Assembly: GCF_019219075.1 (NCBI RefSeq)
Contig: NZ_JAHUWJ010000006.1
Coordinates: 330,985 to 394,984 of the forward strand
Length of the DNA stretch: 64,000 bases
From: Chitinophaga sp. sic0106
GTDB lineage: Bacteria; Bacteroidota; Bacteroidia; Chitinophagales; Chitinophagaceae
Direction of reading: 5' to 3'
In this document: positions 33,877-44,367 of the stretch, piece by piece
Layout: every line of letters begins with the position of its first letter
Numbering within the stretch: the first letter of the stretch is position 1
Notes under the pieces: generated by a model
Databases searched by the model: none
Told to the model about the DNA's origin: nothing
The model's input: the letters and a program-made list of their open reading frames with translations, nothing else
Position numbers and translations under genes: made by a program

Positions 33877-35514
33877 ATGTTAGACAGTCTTCCTCCCGGA
33901 ACACAGCAGGACACAAACCTGGTATCCTTTAAGGTGTATGTCAACGGTAGCCCGCTGAGCAATGAAATACTCGTGACGCAGATCATCGTCAGCAAGTCTT
34001 TCAACAAAGTGGCTTCCGCCAAAGTAGTGCTGCTGGACGGTTCATTGCCTGAAAGGGACTTTCCGCTGAGCGCAGCAACGCTCTTTAAGCCCGGCAATGA
34101 AATTACCATTCAGCTGGGCTACCAGGGCGATGCTGAAACCGTTTTCGAAGGAATCATCGTAAAGCATGGTATTAAGGCTTTACAGCAGGGGCATGCGGTG
34201 CTGATGTTGGAGGCAAAGGATAAGGCCGTGAAGCTGACAATGGCCAGGAAAAACCGCTATTTCATCAATAAAACGGATAAGGAAGCTATCGAAGAACTGG
34301 CGAGTGCACTACAACCGGATGTAGACAGTACCAATGTAGCACATAAACAGCTCGTGCAGTTTGATGCTACCGACTGGGACTTTATGCTCACCCGCGCTGA
34401 AGCCAACGGTATGATGGTGTTTACAGATGATGGCAAACTATCGGTTAAAAAGCCGGATACCAGCTCCACACCTGTGGTTACCGCCACATATGGCGATAAT
34501 ATCTATGAATTTGAGGCGGAAATGGATGCCCGCAGGCAGGTAGCCGGTGTTACCAGCCAGTCCTGGGACTTTACCAAACAGGAAGTGGAAGCTTCTGAAA
34601 ATGGTAGTTCATCTTTTTCCGACAATGGGAATACCTCTCCGGAGGAACTGGCAGGTGTCCTCGAAGCAGAGCTGCTGCTTAACCACAGCGGTCACCTTAC
34701 CCAGGAACAGTTGCAAGGCTGGTCGGATGCATATGCCATGCGCAACCGCCTTTCAAAGATCACGGGCAGGGTGCGGCTCGAAGGGAATGCAGCCATCAAA
34801 CCGGGTACCCTCATTACATTGGATGGAGTAGGAGACCGGTTTAACGGTGATGTATTCGTTACCGGGGTACTCCATCAATTCGATGGCAACTGGCATTCGG
34901 ATGTGCAGTTTGGCTGGCAGGACGACTGGTTCTACAAAAAAGAAAATGTAATGGATAAACCGGCCTCCGGACTATTGCCCGGCGTAAACGGTTTACAGAT
35001 AGGTGTGGTGCTGGATGTGGATGATCAGGAAGATGGAGGTCAATATCGGGTGAAAGTTCATGTGCCGCTGGTAAATACCGGCAATGAAGGCATCTGGGCC
35101 AGAGTGGCAACACTCGATGCCGGACCTGACCGGGGCGTATATTTCCGCCCGCAGCCCCAGGATGAAGTAATACTGGGATTTCTGAATGATGATCCCCGGG
35201 AAGCCGTTATCCTTGGATGCCTTCACAGTAAGGACAGCCATAAATCACCACTGCCGGAACAACAAGGGGCAGAACAGTATGGCATCGTTACCAAAGAAAA
35301 TGTGAAACTGATTTTCGACGATACCAACAAACGCCTCACTATGTCTGTCAAAACATCTTCCGGCGAAAAATCAGTGGTACTCAACAACAGTTCAGGCGCA
35401 TTGGAAATCAAAGATGAAAATCAGAATAAGATCAGCATGGACAGCAGTGGTATCACCATTTCGGCAGGTGCCGGCAATGTCACTATCAAAGGCGTTCAGG
35501 TATTAATCAATTAA
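33877..35514 (+). CDS. eCIS central spike protein, VgrG-like (Afp8 type)
   Basis: 545 aa. The N-terminal domains (residues about 10-320) resemble gp27-like VgrG regions (FKVYVNGSPLSNEILVTQIIV, FDATDWDFMLTRAEANGMMV). Next comes the OB-fold region (QIGVVLDVDDQEDGGQYRVKVHVPL, GVYFRPQPQDEVILGFLNDDPREAVILG), and the C-terminus has the repetitive beta-helix phrases (NSSGALEIKDENQNKISMD, SGITISAGAGNVTIKG) that make the needle. It forms the trimeric spike at the tube tip. A PAAR tip gene follows after 10 nt, matching the Afp8-PAAR order. No extra C-terminal effector domain is fused. Confidence 0.92.
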   Translation: MLDSLPPGTQQDTNLVSFKVYVNGSPLSNEILVTQIIVSKSFNKVASAKVVLLDGSLPERDFPLSAATLFKPGNEITIQLGYQGDAETVFEGIIVKHGIKALQQGHAVLMLEAKDKAVKLTMARKNRYFINKTDKEAIEELASALQPDVDSTNVAHKQLVQFDATDWDFMLTRAEANGMMVFTDDGKLSVKKPDTSSTPVVTATYGDNIYEFEAEMDARRQVAGVTSQSWDFTKQEVEASENGSSSFSDNGNTSPEELAGVLEAELLLNHSGHLTQEQLQGWSDAYAMRNRLSKITGRVRLEGNAAIKPGTLITLDGVGDRFNGDVFVTGVLHQFDGNWHSDVQFGWQDDWFYKKENVMDKPASGLLPGVNGLQIGVVLDVDDQEDGGQYRVKVHVPLVNTGNEGIWARVATLDAGPDRGVYFRPQPQDEVILGFLNDDPREAVILGCLHSKDSHKSPLPEQQGAEQYGIVTKENVKLIFDDTNKRLTMSVKTSSGEKSVVLNNSSGALEIKDENQNKISMDSSGITISAGAGNVTIKGVQVLIN

Positions 35515-35524
35515 ACATTCAGTT

Positions 35525-35824
35525 ATGCCCGCAGCAGCAAGAGCAGGTGATAATCATACCTGCCCCATGACTAATCCGCCACCGGCAAGTACACCGCATA
35601 CCGGTGGTCCTATTATGCCGCCAGGTACGCCCAATGTAATGATTGGGGGCATGCCGGCAGCTACAGTAGGTAGTATGTGTACCTGCGCAGGTCCGCCGGA
35701 CAGTATCGTAAAAGGGTCAGCCACCGTGATGATCGGCGGTAAACCCGCTGCCAGAATGGGCGACTCCACCGCACACGGCGGAAGCATTACAGCCGGCTGC
35801 AACACTGTATTAATTGGCGGATAG
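35525..35824 (+). CDS. eCIS PAAR-domain spike tip
   Basis: 99 aa, all PAAR domain: AARAGDNHTCPM, PAST-PHTGGPI, NVMIGGMPAATVGS, CTCAGPPDSIVKGSATVMIGGKPAARMGDSTAHGG. The His and Cys residues (H12, C14, C54, C56 region, C-terminal His and Cys) are placed as in zinc-binding PAAR cones. It sharpens the VgrG-like spike. No effector domain is fused to either end. It starts 10 nt after the spike gene and is followed by the gp25-like gene after 32 nt. Confidence 0.9.
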   Translation: MPAAARAGDNHTCPMTNPPPASTPHTGGPIMPPGTPNVMIGGMPAATVGSMCTCAGPPDSIVKGSATVMIGGKPAARMGDSTAHGGSITAGCNTVLIGG

Positions 35825-35856
35825 CCGTAAACGTTAACACCCAGAAACTCATTCAA

Positions 35857-36273
35857 ATGGAAACAACAGATAAATCTTTCCTTGGTACCGGCTGGAACTT
35901 CCCGCCAACATTCCGAAGGGAGTGGTACGGCGAGGAAATGGCCACAGGCGAAGATGCTGTCCGTAACAGCATCAAAATCATCCTCAATACTATCACGGGT
36001 GAAAGAGTGATGCTGCCTAATTATGGCTGTAACCTCCAATCCCATGTGTTTGATCAGATGAACGTCCCGACCGTGGCCATGATCGAAAAAATAGTGAAGG
36101 ATGCACTGGTTTACCATGAGCCCAGAATAATTGTAGAGAGCGTGGTGGCTACCCCTTTTCAGGAAGATGGCCGCCTGGTGATCACCGTGGAATACACCAT
36201 CATCACCACAAATACCAGGTACAATTATGTCTTCCCATTCTACATGAAGGAAGCCACCAACATCGTACCCTGA
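35857..36273 (+). CDS. eCIS gp25-like baseplate wedge protein (Afp9 type)
   Basis: 138 aa. GTGWNFPPTF at the start and GEDAVRNSIKIILNTITGERVMLPNYGCNLQSHVFD give the GPW/gp25 signature with the EPR-type motif (YHEPRIIVESV). gp25-like proteins join the sheath to the baseplate and begin sheath polymerisation. It lies between the PAAR gene and the large baseplate genes, exactly as in other eCIS operons. Confidence 0.92.
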   Translation: METTDKSFLGTGWNFPPTFRREWYGEEMATGEDAVRNSIKIILNTITGERVMLPNYGCNLQSHVFDQMNVPTVAMIEKIVKDALVYHEPRIIVESVVATPFQEDGRLVITVEYTIITTNTRYNYVFPFYMKEATNIVP

Positions 36274-36330
36274 GCATTCATAAATGACTTACCGCACTGC
36301 ATTAACCTGCAGCAGTAAAATATTTTTCAG

Positions 36331-39300
36331 ATGAGTAATTGTCATTGTCATACAGAAGTTACCCGTGATGGCTCAGGACAGCTGGACCGCTTCCTGGCAG
36401 CCCTGGACCCTTCCTACGCGGCCGTCGATGGACGCAGCATAGAAGACCTCCTGCTATTCGCAAAAAAATTGGCTGAACAGCTGCGTTTTTATGATGTGCC
36501 GGAAGCGGAAGGCGGCGGTGATACCCCTGGTACCAAGCCTGGCTGGGTGGAGTTTTTCCGCCGCGATATGGCCGTGCTGGCAGCCGCTGTCAGCTCTTCC
36601 AAAACAGAGGCAGTGAAAGCTACCTATGACCAGCTGCGCGCCACGGTGGATAAAACCCCTGACCTGAATAATTATGAAGCGCTGTTTAAACCCATCGTAA
36701 GCATGATGGTGCTGATGGATGAATGGTACACGCTTGCTATTCCGGGAAATCCGCTGCAGACAGACTTACATCTGCTGATACAATCCACCCTCAGTGAACA
36801 GGTTAAGAAACTGATCGCCTATGCAGAAGGCTATCGCACCGTGGATGTAAAGAAAAATATTACGATCGATTTCACGGATATTGAAAACGACGAACTCTGG
36901 AAAGTGAATGACCCCATTGATGCAGATAACTCTATTTATGATGGGGATACGCCGGAAGAAATGATCCGGAATGCCTCCCTCTATATCGATGATATCTTCC
37001 TTAGCTTTTATGGCGGCTTGCAGCAACTGGTCAATAACGGAGATGCCTATATGCAGTTTGCACTGAAGGAGTTTCCTTCCCACCAGCCACATATGGGTTT
37101 ATTTATTGCATTCCTGCAGTTGTTTCGCCTGGTACAACAACAGGCCAATGGTATCACCGGCCGCATGCTGGATTTCTACTATCGTGACGTACTCCACCTC
37201 GAAGAAAAACCATCCGTACCCGATCGTGCACACGTGATCTTTGAACTGGCAAAAGATGTGGTTTCCTATCCGGTAGATCCCGGAACTGCGCTCAGCGCAG
37301 GAAAAGATGCCGGCGGAAAGGAACAAACTTATTTCACCACCGAAGGCCTGGTCGTAAACCAGGCAAAAGTAAAAGAACTCAAAACTATCTATATCGATAA
37401 AGATCCGGATGAAGGAGAGGAGCGAAACAAAATGGTTCGCACCATTTATTCCCGGCCAATGGCCAACTCTCTCGATGGTTACGGCGCCCAATTCCTTGAT
37501 AAATATCCGCACTGGCCTACATTCGGACAAGGGCCAACCGTAGTACAGCAATACAGCGAACGCATCTGCCGCATTCTGGATCAACCTATTCCGGAAGAAT
37601 ACCGAAATGATAAAACCAGTATCGGCTTTGCGGTTGCATCTCCACAGCTTTTGCTGGAAGGTGGTCGCCGCTTCCTGATTATCCAGTTCAACGGACTGAA
37701 TAAACTAATAGATCCTGAAAACAGAGTGCCGTCACAACAACCATTCAAGCTGTATTTCAGCGGAGAGAAAGAATGGCTGGAAGTGAGTATCAAAGATAGC
37801 TATGGCTTGCCTACTGTGTATGAGGCATTGATGAGCACTGGAGTTTTTCCTGATTCCACACCGGAATATCCGGCATACTGCCCATATAAAACAGCCACCG
37901 GTGGTTATTATCTGCTGGTCAACATTCCGTTACAAGCCCCGGCGGTGGTAGGTTTTAAAAAGGATGTATATAAGGATTATGCATTCAATACAACTTTTCC
38001 AGTGATGCGCATCATGCTGGACCCTGAGCTGAACCTCTCTGCATCGGATTATCATGACATGGTGGCTGATAGCTTCTCCATCGAAGTAAGGGTAGGGTCT
38101 TTGCGAAATCAGTCAAACCCTAATACCAATGAGCTAATGCATCCTTATTTTGATGGATTGAAAAAGCTGGTCATCCAGAATGATTATGGTATTCAGGCCA
38201 GTAATAAACCTTTCGATCCATTCACTTTATATCCCGTGCGTGGAAAATCGTTTTATATAGGTAGCGAGGAGGTTTTTAATAAGGAATTGGATGCACTGGG
38301 TGTAAATATTGAACGTACCGGCGATATGGCTGGATTAAGTTCCAATGCTGAGGTAGCCGTAAATATATTGCAGGATAAGCAGTGGAAAAGGCTTGCCACC
38401 CAGGAAAACAGAAATGATGGCGGATTTAATCAGATTGAGCTGAGCCACGACATCCTTCAGTTGTATACACCTGAATATGGTAATGGAGCTCCTTCTCAAT
38501 TAAGCTTCTACAGAGATCCGATTCTTCCAGTGAGCGCCTGGGATACGAATACCATCAAGGGCTTCCTGAAAATCACCAATATCTATAATCCGTCAGCCGG
38601 TGGGGGAGAGTTTCCGCCACCACCACCGCCACCGCAGGAAATCGCCGCCTTACTGGAAATTTCCCAGGTATCTGTTTCCTATGTAAGCCGGCAACTTAGC
38701 CTGGAACGTGGCATTGATCAGTTCTTTCACGTCTATCCTTTTGGTGTGGCCGAAATTGAAATGCTGGAAAAACAGTTTAATACCAATGGCGTTTCCACCA
38801 ACTATAATGATTCGGGCAACTACCTCGCCAAAGCAATGCTGCAGCGTGGTAAAACACTCGAAGATCCAATTGATGCAGATGAAATCCTGCTCCCACAATT
38901 TACCTTTACTGATCCGTTTAGCAGAGCGTTGGACGAGGAAGGAGGCATGGTAAACAACGAAAAATACCTCGCAGGTGGGAATTTGTCTATCAACCCTAAG
39001 CGCAACGACCTGCTGATGGCTGAGCTGATGTTGCATGCCACCGGTTTGAGCGACAGCAATCGCCTGAACCAATATTCCGGTATATGGCAGGAAGAGGGCA
39101 TGTTATTTATCGGGCTGGAAAACGTAGCACCATTACAAACATTATCCCTGCTGTTTGAATTTGCAGACGGCACCGCCGAAGATGATGAAACCGATCCTCC
39201 GCAGATCAACTGGTCGTACCTGATCAATAATGAATGGAGGCCGCTGCCTGGTGAATGCCTCGTTAGCGACGGTACCTATGGATTTCAAACAACGGGCATC

Positions 39301-40806
39301 ATCAAAATAGATGTGCCGCAAGATATCACTAACGCCAGTACGATCATTACTTCCGGTCTGAGTTGGCTATGTGCCAGTGTAACTAACAATGCCAACTGCT
39401 TTCCGCATTTGATTAATGTGGTAGCCCAGGCTACGGAAGTAACGTTCAAAGATCAGGATAATGATCAGCGCCACTTTGATGCGGCCCTGCCCGCCGGCAG
39501 CATATCCAAGCTCTCCGTGAAAGTGGCCGAGATCAGCAAAGTGGATCAGCCGTTTGCCTCCTATGATGGTAAACATCGGGAAGCAGGCAAAGAGTTCTAT
39601 ACCCGTGTAAGTGAACGGCTCCGCCACAAAGGAAGGGCGATCACCAGCTGGGATTACGAGCGGTTGGTGCTGAACAGATACCCTTCCATTTACAAGGTAA
39701 AGACCATTCCGCATACGGATCCGAATTGTATTTGCTGGCATTCACCCGTGGCCACAAATCCTAATGGGGAACCGCTTTGCTGCGAGCCGCAGCAGGCCCC
39801 TGGCCATGTATTGCTGGTGCCACTGGCTAATCTCAAAAACCGTACGGCGCTAAATCCATTGCAACCTAAAACCGGCAGGCGCACTTTGCTCGAAATAGAG
39901 AAATACCTGCAACAGCGCAGCTCTCCGTTTGTAAAAGTACGTGCGCGCAATCCGCTGTATGAACAGGTGATGGTCGCCTTCCGGGTACAGTTTGTAGACG
40001 GCACCGATAAAGGCTATTTCCTGAAAAAACTGAACGAGGAAATCGTGCGTTACCTCACACCATGGGCGTTCGACGAAGATGTAGCGCCGGTATTCGGACA
40101 AAAAGTATACGCCTCCGCTATCATCAATTTTATTGAGGAGCGGCCCTACGTTGATTTTATCGCCGATTTCGCCATGTTCGTATGTAAGAAGGATTGCTGT
40201 GAAACCGATGTGCCCATACGCGGCGAACGTGGCACAAACGACGACGATCTCGGAGAGCAACTGATGAAAGCCCGGAACTGTGATGATGTTGAAGCCGCCA
40301 TGCTCTCACAAACCAGCTTTACAGGAGTAGTGGTGGCCGTGCCATCCACACCGAGATCCATACTGGTATCAGTACCTAAGCATATCATTATTCCATACAA
40401 AGCAGCCCCGGTACTGTCGCCATGTGAGCAAAGGAATCGTCCGGCACCAGCCGCGGTTGTGAATGCGGTTGCCACAGAAGATAATTCCAGGTTAAAAGCG
40501 ACGGCCCCTGACACAACTAATGTTGCTAAGGACAATACAGTAACCGTAGCTGCGAACGCGACAAACGATATCACGAAAACAGCCATAAAAGAAAATGTTA
40601 CAGCTAATATAACCACTGGGATTTCCCGGGAACCGCTGACCGATAACACTGCTGCAAATATTGCAGCACTGAGCACCGGAGCAGCACCTGCCGGCAAAAC
40701 GGACGCAACAGCCAAAGCCAATGAGGACGCGGCTGCAGCCAAGCCGGCCGCGAAACCAAAGGCCAAAAAAGCCACTACATCTCCCCGGAAAAAACCAAAG
40801 CAATAA
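36331..40806 (+). CDS. eCIS large baseplate protein, baseplate-J-like (Afp11 type), with basic Ala/Lys C-terminal tail
   Basis: 1491 aa. The region near residues 290-330 (EEKPSVPDRAHVIFELAKDV, VDPGTALSAGKDAGGKEQTYF) and the C-terminal half (RVSERLRHKGRAITSWDYERLVLNRYPSIYKVK) carry baseplate-J/gp6-like features. Proteins of this kind form the wedges around the spike. A Pro-rich stretch lies near residues 765-780 (EFPPPPPPPQE). The last 130 residues are low-complexity and rich in Ala, Thr and Lys, ending AKPKAKKATTSPRKKPKQ, which looks like a disordered basic, histone-H1-like tail and is not needed for the J-like fold. Larger than Afp11 of Serratia, as is common in Bacteroidota. Confidence 0.85.
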   Translation: MSNCHCHTEVTRDGSGQLDRFLAALDPSYAAVDGRSIEDLLLFAKKLAEQLRFYDVPEAEGGGDTPGTKPGWVEFFRRDMAVLAAAVSSSKTEAVKATYDQLRATVDKTPDLNNYEALFKPIVSMMVLMDEWYTLAIPGNPLQTDLHLLIQSTLSEQVKKLIAYAEGYRTVDVKKNITIDFTDIENDELWKVNDPIDADNSIYDGDTPEEMIRNASLYIDDIFLSFYGGLQQLVNNGDAYMQFALKEFPSHQPHMGLFIAFLQLFRLVQQQANGITGRMLDFYYRDVLHLEEKPSVPDRAHVIFELAKDVVSYPVDPGTALSAGKDAGGKEQTYFTTEGLVVNQAKVKELKTIYIDKDPDEGEERNKMVRTIYSRPMANSLDGYGAQFLDKYPHWPTFGQGPTVVQQYSERICRILDQPIPEEYRNDKTSIGFAVASPQLLLEGGRRFLIIQFNGLNKLIDPENRVPSQQPFKLYFSGEKEWLEVSIKDSYGLPTVYEALMSTGVFPDSTPEYPAYCPYKTATGGYYLLVNIPLQAPAVVGFKKDVYKDYAFNTTFPVMRIMLDPELNLSASDYHDMVADSFSIEVRVGSLRNQSNPNTNELMHPYFDGLKKLVIQNDYGIQASNKPFDPFTLYPVRGKSFYIGSEEVFNKELDALGVNIERTGDMAGLSSNAEVAVNILQDKQWKRLATQENRNDGGFNQIELSHDILQLYTPEYGNGAPSQLSFYRDPILPVSAWDTNTIKGFLKITNIYNPSAGGGEFPPPPPPPQEIAALLEISQVSVSYVSRQLSLERGIDQFFHVYPFGVAEIEMLEKQFNTNGVSTNYNDSGNYLAKAMLQRGKTLEDPIDADEILLPQFTFTDPFSRALDEEGGMVNNEKYLAGGNLSINPKRNDLLMAELMLHATGLSDSNRLNQYSGIWQEEGMLFIGLENVAPLQTLSLLFEFADGTAEDDETDPPQINWSYLINNEWRPLPGECLVSDGTYGFQTTGIIKIDVPQDITNASTIITSGLSWLCASVTNNANCFPHLINVVAQATEVTFKDQDNDQRHFDAALPAGSISKLSVKVAEISKVDQPFASYDGKHREAGKEFYTRVSERLRHKGRAITSWDYERLVLNRYPSIYKVKTIPHTDPNCICWHSPVATNPNGEPLCCEPQQAPGHVLLVPLANLKNRTALNPLQPKTGRRTLLEIEKYLQQRSSPFVKVRARNPLYEQVMVAFRVQFVDGTDKGYFLKKLNEEIVRYLTPWAFDEDVAPVFGQKVYASAIINFIEERPYVDFIADFAMFVCKKDCCETDVPIRGERGTNDDDLGEQLMKARNCDDVEAAMLSQTSFTGVVVAVPSTPRSILVSVPKHIIIPYKAAPVLSPCEQRNRPAPAAVVNAVATEDNSRLKATAPDTTNVAKDNTVTVAANATNDITKTAIKENVTANITTGISREPLTDNTAANIAALSTGAAPAGKTDATAKANEDAAAAKPAAKPKAKKATTSPRKKPKQ

Positions 40807-40834
40807 CTATCGATAAAGCTTAAATCAGGACCCC

Positions 40835-43800
40835 ATGGATGCTCCAGTTTCATTAATAAAAGCAAATCCGCTCCTACCCGCTGAAGATTTTGTAAACCTT
40901 CGCAGGCAAGGTGTCAAACATATCGAAGAACTGTCCAGTGATATCTGGACAGACTACAATTTCTCTGATCCCGGTATCACTATCCTGGAGGCGGTATGCT
41001 ATGCCATTACAGACCTGGCATATCGTAACGGCTTTGAAATGGCCGACCTCCTGGCGCCGGAACAGCTCAGCGATGATACCTGGAAGAATATTTTCTACAC
41101 AGCAAGAGAAATATTGCATAATGCACCACTTACCATCAATGACTACCGCAAGTTTATCATTGATGTGAAAGGAGTACGCAATGCCTGGATTGAACCAGCG
41201 AAAGAATATGAAGTGCCGGTATGGGTGGATTACAACATGGTGTCGCTGAAAGAACACAACTGCGGATGTAGTGACGATGGTCCGGGTGCAAAACTCTGCT
41301 ATGGCAGGCTTGGCACTATCCAGCAAAGTAATGATCAGATTAAAGAAAACAGGCAGAAGGCCATGGACGCGATGAATGAGCGCTATGCCGTTCTCATGAA
41401 GGATATGCAGGTGCAGGAAGAATTGATCAATAAAAATACGGTGTTGCTGCAGAATCCTGATATCGACCCATATACAAGAGCTACACTGGAAGCGGAAATC
41501 GATAAGGCAACCAGGCAGATAGAAAAAGATAAGGGCATAATGAGTCTGATTAAAACAGCGCTGGAGTTCCTGTATGTCGGAAAAACGCTGGTGCCGCCCA
41601 AGATTGTTGAACTGGAAGGGCTCTACAAGGTCATGATCGCCTATGAAGAAGATGTGCTGGCGGAAGATCAGCGGGAAGAAGTGCGGCAGCAGGTTATTGA
41701 CAGGCTGCTTAAAAACAGGAATCTCTGTGAAGACTTCCTGTCGGTGGATGCCGTGGAATATGAAGATGTAGGCGTGCATGCCGCTATAGAACTCGAGGAA
41801 GCGGCGGACCCGGACCAGGTTGTTGCGGAACTATTTTTTACCATCTATAAATATTTTACTCCTTCGGTGCCTTTTCAAACCATCGAACAGATGCAGGCGA
41901 AAGGTTACCTGATCGATGAAATCTTCGAAGGCCCTGCTTTGGAACATGGCTTCATCGACAATAATGACCTGGAGAAAACCTCCTTGTACCGCGATATTCG
42001 TTTATCCGATATCGTGAATGAAGTGGCCGATATCAAAGGCATTAAAGCGATCAATTACCTGCATATTCCGGCCGACGAGTCCGATGGTGGCGACGCCCGC
42101 GAATATTTCAATGAATGGGTAACGCTGCTGGGAGCAGAGCGTAAAATCGCGAGAGTAAAAACAGCCCTGTCGGTTGTCGTTTGCTGCAAGCAACGCGAAA
42201 TGTTTACCTATAACCTGGGAAAAGACAGCGATCGTAACCCGGCTCGTATGAATAAACTGTTCGAAGACCGCAAAAAGCTGGAGCGGGCCTATAAATTACA
42301 GGGCCAGCAGGTGGATTTCAAAGTGCCGGTAGGGGAGCATATGAACCTGGAAGATTATTATCCGATTACCTACTCACTGCCTATGTATTATGGCGTGAGT
42401 GATCGTGCAGGGCTGCCATCTGAGGCGGATCAGCAACGGCAGGTGCAGGCACTGCAGTTGAGAGGTTACCTGGTATTTTTTGAGCAGTTGCTGAAAGAAC
42501 ACCTGGTGCAGCTTAACCACCTGCGCGACCTCTACTCATTTGATGATGCCATTCCGCATACCTATTTCAACGGCGTGGTAAATGAGCTGGAGAAGCTGTC
42601 AGAGCTGCTGATGAATCCAAAAAATCTGCCTGCTGATCAGCCGGATGCCATTGTGCAGGATTTCGCCACCATACTGCAGCAGATTACAGAGTCAAATGAC
42701 ACCTTCCTGGAACGGAGGAATATTTTCCTGAATCATCTGCTGGCAAGGTTTGCAGAGGATATGAGTGAATATGAAACCATCAATGGATGGATAGCGCCGG
42801 AAAACCTGGCAGAACGAATGATGCACGACAAAAGTCGTGTACTGAAAAACAAGGAGTATATCAAAATCAGCAGCAACAGAGGTAAAGGTTACAACTATAC
42901 GAAACAGGAAATCTGGGATACCCGCAATGTGAGCGGCGCAGAAAGGAGAGTAGGCCGGTTGCTGGGCTTCAATAAGATTTCACGCAGGTCGCTTACTCCG
43001 GAATCGCTGGTGGTGGAGGCTTCCATGATAGTGGATGAAAAAACCAAACAGCAGACCTGGGAAGTGAATAAACGGAACCAGCACCTGAATATTATTAAAC
43101 TGATTGATAAGGAGAATAATAATAAAGTATTATTAACCAGCGTGAAAGTAATTGATGGTTGCTGTACGGATTTGTTATTAGGAGATATTATTGCTAATGC
43201 AGATATAAGGTTGCATTACCAGTTTCACGATGAACTGAAACAGCGGAGTCGCAAAATCGCAGGGCAACTAGGTTCCTTCTGGTTCGAATTATATGATGGC
43301 CCTGATTTTAATAATGCTGTACTCCTCGCTACCAGTGAGCGTTTTGATACTAAAGAGGAGCGGGAGAAGGCCTTTCAACGTATACTTACCCTCATTGCGG
43401 AAATAAATAATAATGAAGGCATGCATGTGGTGGAACATATTCTGCTGCGGCCACGTCTGGATATCCTTATGGATGAAAGCGATCCTCCCCGTCAGGATGA
43501 TGCCAATCTCCTGGACATCTGCCTGGACCCTTGCGACCTGGGCATAGGGCTGGGAGAAAATACAGAAGATCCGGATTATTGGAAAAAAGTATCACGGGTG
43601 CCCGCCGATAAATGCTACGACAAGATGCCATGGATACTGGAATATTTTCGCAACCGGCTGAATAAAACTACCAACGTGATGGAGCCGCTGTCAGTCTTGT
43701 TCCAGGATACCTTTGCAGATGGTAAGCTGCCAAAAATGCTCAAGTTCCGCTCCTACCCATTGATGGCACAGCGCGTGCAGGACCTGCAGGCCTTTGGTGC

Positions 43801-44356
43801 TGAACGTATCAACTACGTCATTGAAGACAACGGAAAAGATGCTTCTACCGGAATTAAATATCGTTTTACCATTTACGGTAATAAAAAGCGGGTATTGGCA
43901 CGCAGCGCATTTCTTTATAACAAGAAAACACAGTTGCAGGAACAACAGGGTACTCAGATCGAGGATGATATTGAAGATGAAATCAAAGGACTGATCATCT
44001 ATTTCGGTTACCTGATGGACTGGTATTGTAAAGCCAATCCCTGCGATAATAACGAAGATCCATATTCGTTCAGAACAACGGTTATTTTACCTTGCTGGCC
44101 TAAACGTTTCCGTAGCGAAACCTATCGGAATTTTGTGGAGAAGACCATTCAGACAGAGTTTCCGGCGCACATTGTGCCGCGTATAGAATGGGTGGGTATC
44201 AGCCAGATGCAGGAGTTCGAAAAGGTTTACCAGGGGTGGCTCCTGGAAATAGCACAGACAGAAATGCCTGGTTATGAAAAAATGGACCCACTGGTAGATG
44301 TTTTGAATCATATTGTTCCATGCGGCTCCTGCGAGGATGATTGCAGCAACGATTAA
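40835..44356 (+). CDS. eCIS second large baseplate protein (Afp12 type)
   Basis: 1173 aa. It opens with a baseplate-typical LRRQGVKHIEELSSDIWTDYNFSDPGITILEAVCYAITDLAYR. A coiled-coil-like helical segment (about 150-245, EVEKATRQIEKDKGI-like) is inserted in the first third. Later MHVVEHILLRPRL and the C-terminal RNFVEKTIQTEFPAHIVPRIEW repeat features of the J-like wedge family, so it is probably the partner of the preceding 1491-aa protein in the wedge heterodimer. It has an unusual number of Cys near the end (CGSCEDDCSND). Its 3' end approaches the following gene's start to within 11 nt. Confidence 0.82.
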   Translation: MDAPVSLIKANPLLPAEDFVNLRRQGVKHIEELSSDIWTDYNFSDPGITILEAVCYAITDLAYRNGFEMADLLAPEQLSDDTWKNIFYTAREILHNAPLTINDYRKFIIDVKGVRNAWIEPAKEYEVPVWVDYNMVSLKEHNCGCSDDGPGAKLCYGRLGTIQQSNDQIKENRQKAMDAMNERYAVLMKDMQVQEELINKNTVLLQNPDIDPYTRATLEAEIDKATRQIEKDKGIMSLIKTALEFLYVGKTLVPPKIVELEGLYKVMIAYEEDVLAEDQREEVRQQVIDRLLKNRNLCEDFLSVDAVEYEDVGVHAAIELEEAADPDQVVAELFFTIYKYFTPSVPFQTIEQMQAKGYLIDEIFEGPALEHGFIDNNDLEKTSLYRDIRLSDIVNEVADIKGIKAINYLHIPADESDGGDAREYFNEWVTLLGAERKIARVKTALSVVVCCKQREMFTYNLGKDSDRNPARMNKLFEDRKKLERAYKLQGQQVDFKVPVGEHMNLEDYYPITYSLPMYYGVSDRAGLPSEADQQRQVQALQLRGYLVFFEQLLKEHLVQLNHLRDLYSFDDAIPHTYFNGVVNELEKLSELLMNPKNLPADQPDAIVQDFATILQQITESNDTFLERRNIFLNHLLARFAEDMSEYETINGWIAPENLAERMMHDKSRVLKNKEYIKISSNRGKGYNYTKQEIWDTRNVSGAERRVGRLLGFNKISRRSLTPESLVVEASMIVDEKTKQQTWEVNKRNQHLNIIKLIDKENNNKVLLTSVKVIDGCCTDLLLGDIIANADIRLHYQFHDELKQRSRKIAGQLGSFWFELYDGPDFNNAVLLATSERFDTKEEREKAFQRILTLIAEINNNEGMHVVEHILLRPRLDILMDESDPPRQDDANLLDICLDPCDLGIGLGENTEDPDYWKKVSRVPADKCYDKMPWILEYFRNRLNKTTNVMEPLSVLFQDTFADGKLPKMLKFRSYPLMAQRVQDLQAFGAERINYVIEDNGKDASTGIKYRFTIYGNKKRVLARSAFLYNKKTQLQEQQGTQIEDDIEDEIKGLIIYFGYLMDWYCKANPCDNNEDPYSFRTTVILPCWPKRFRSETYRNFVEKTIQTEFPAHIVPRIEWVGISQMQEFEKVYQGWLLEIAQTEMPGYEKMDPLVDVLNHIVPCGSCEDDCSND

Positions 44357-44367
44357 TTACACTTCAT

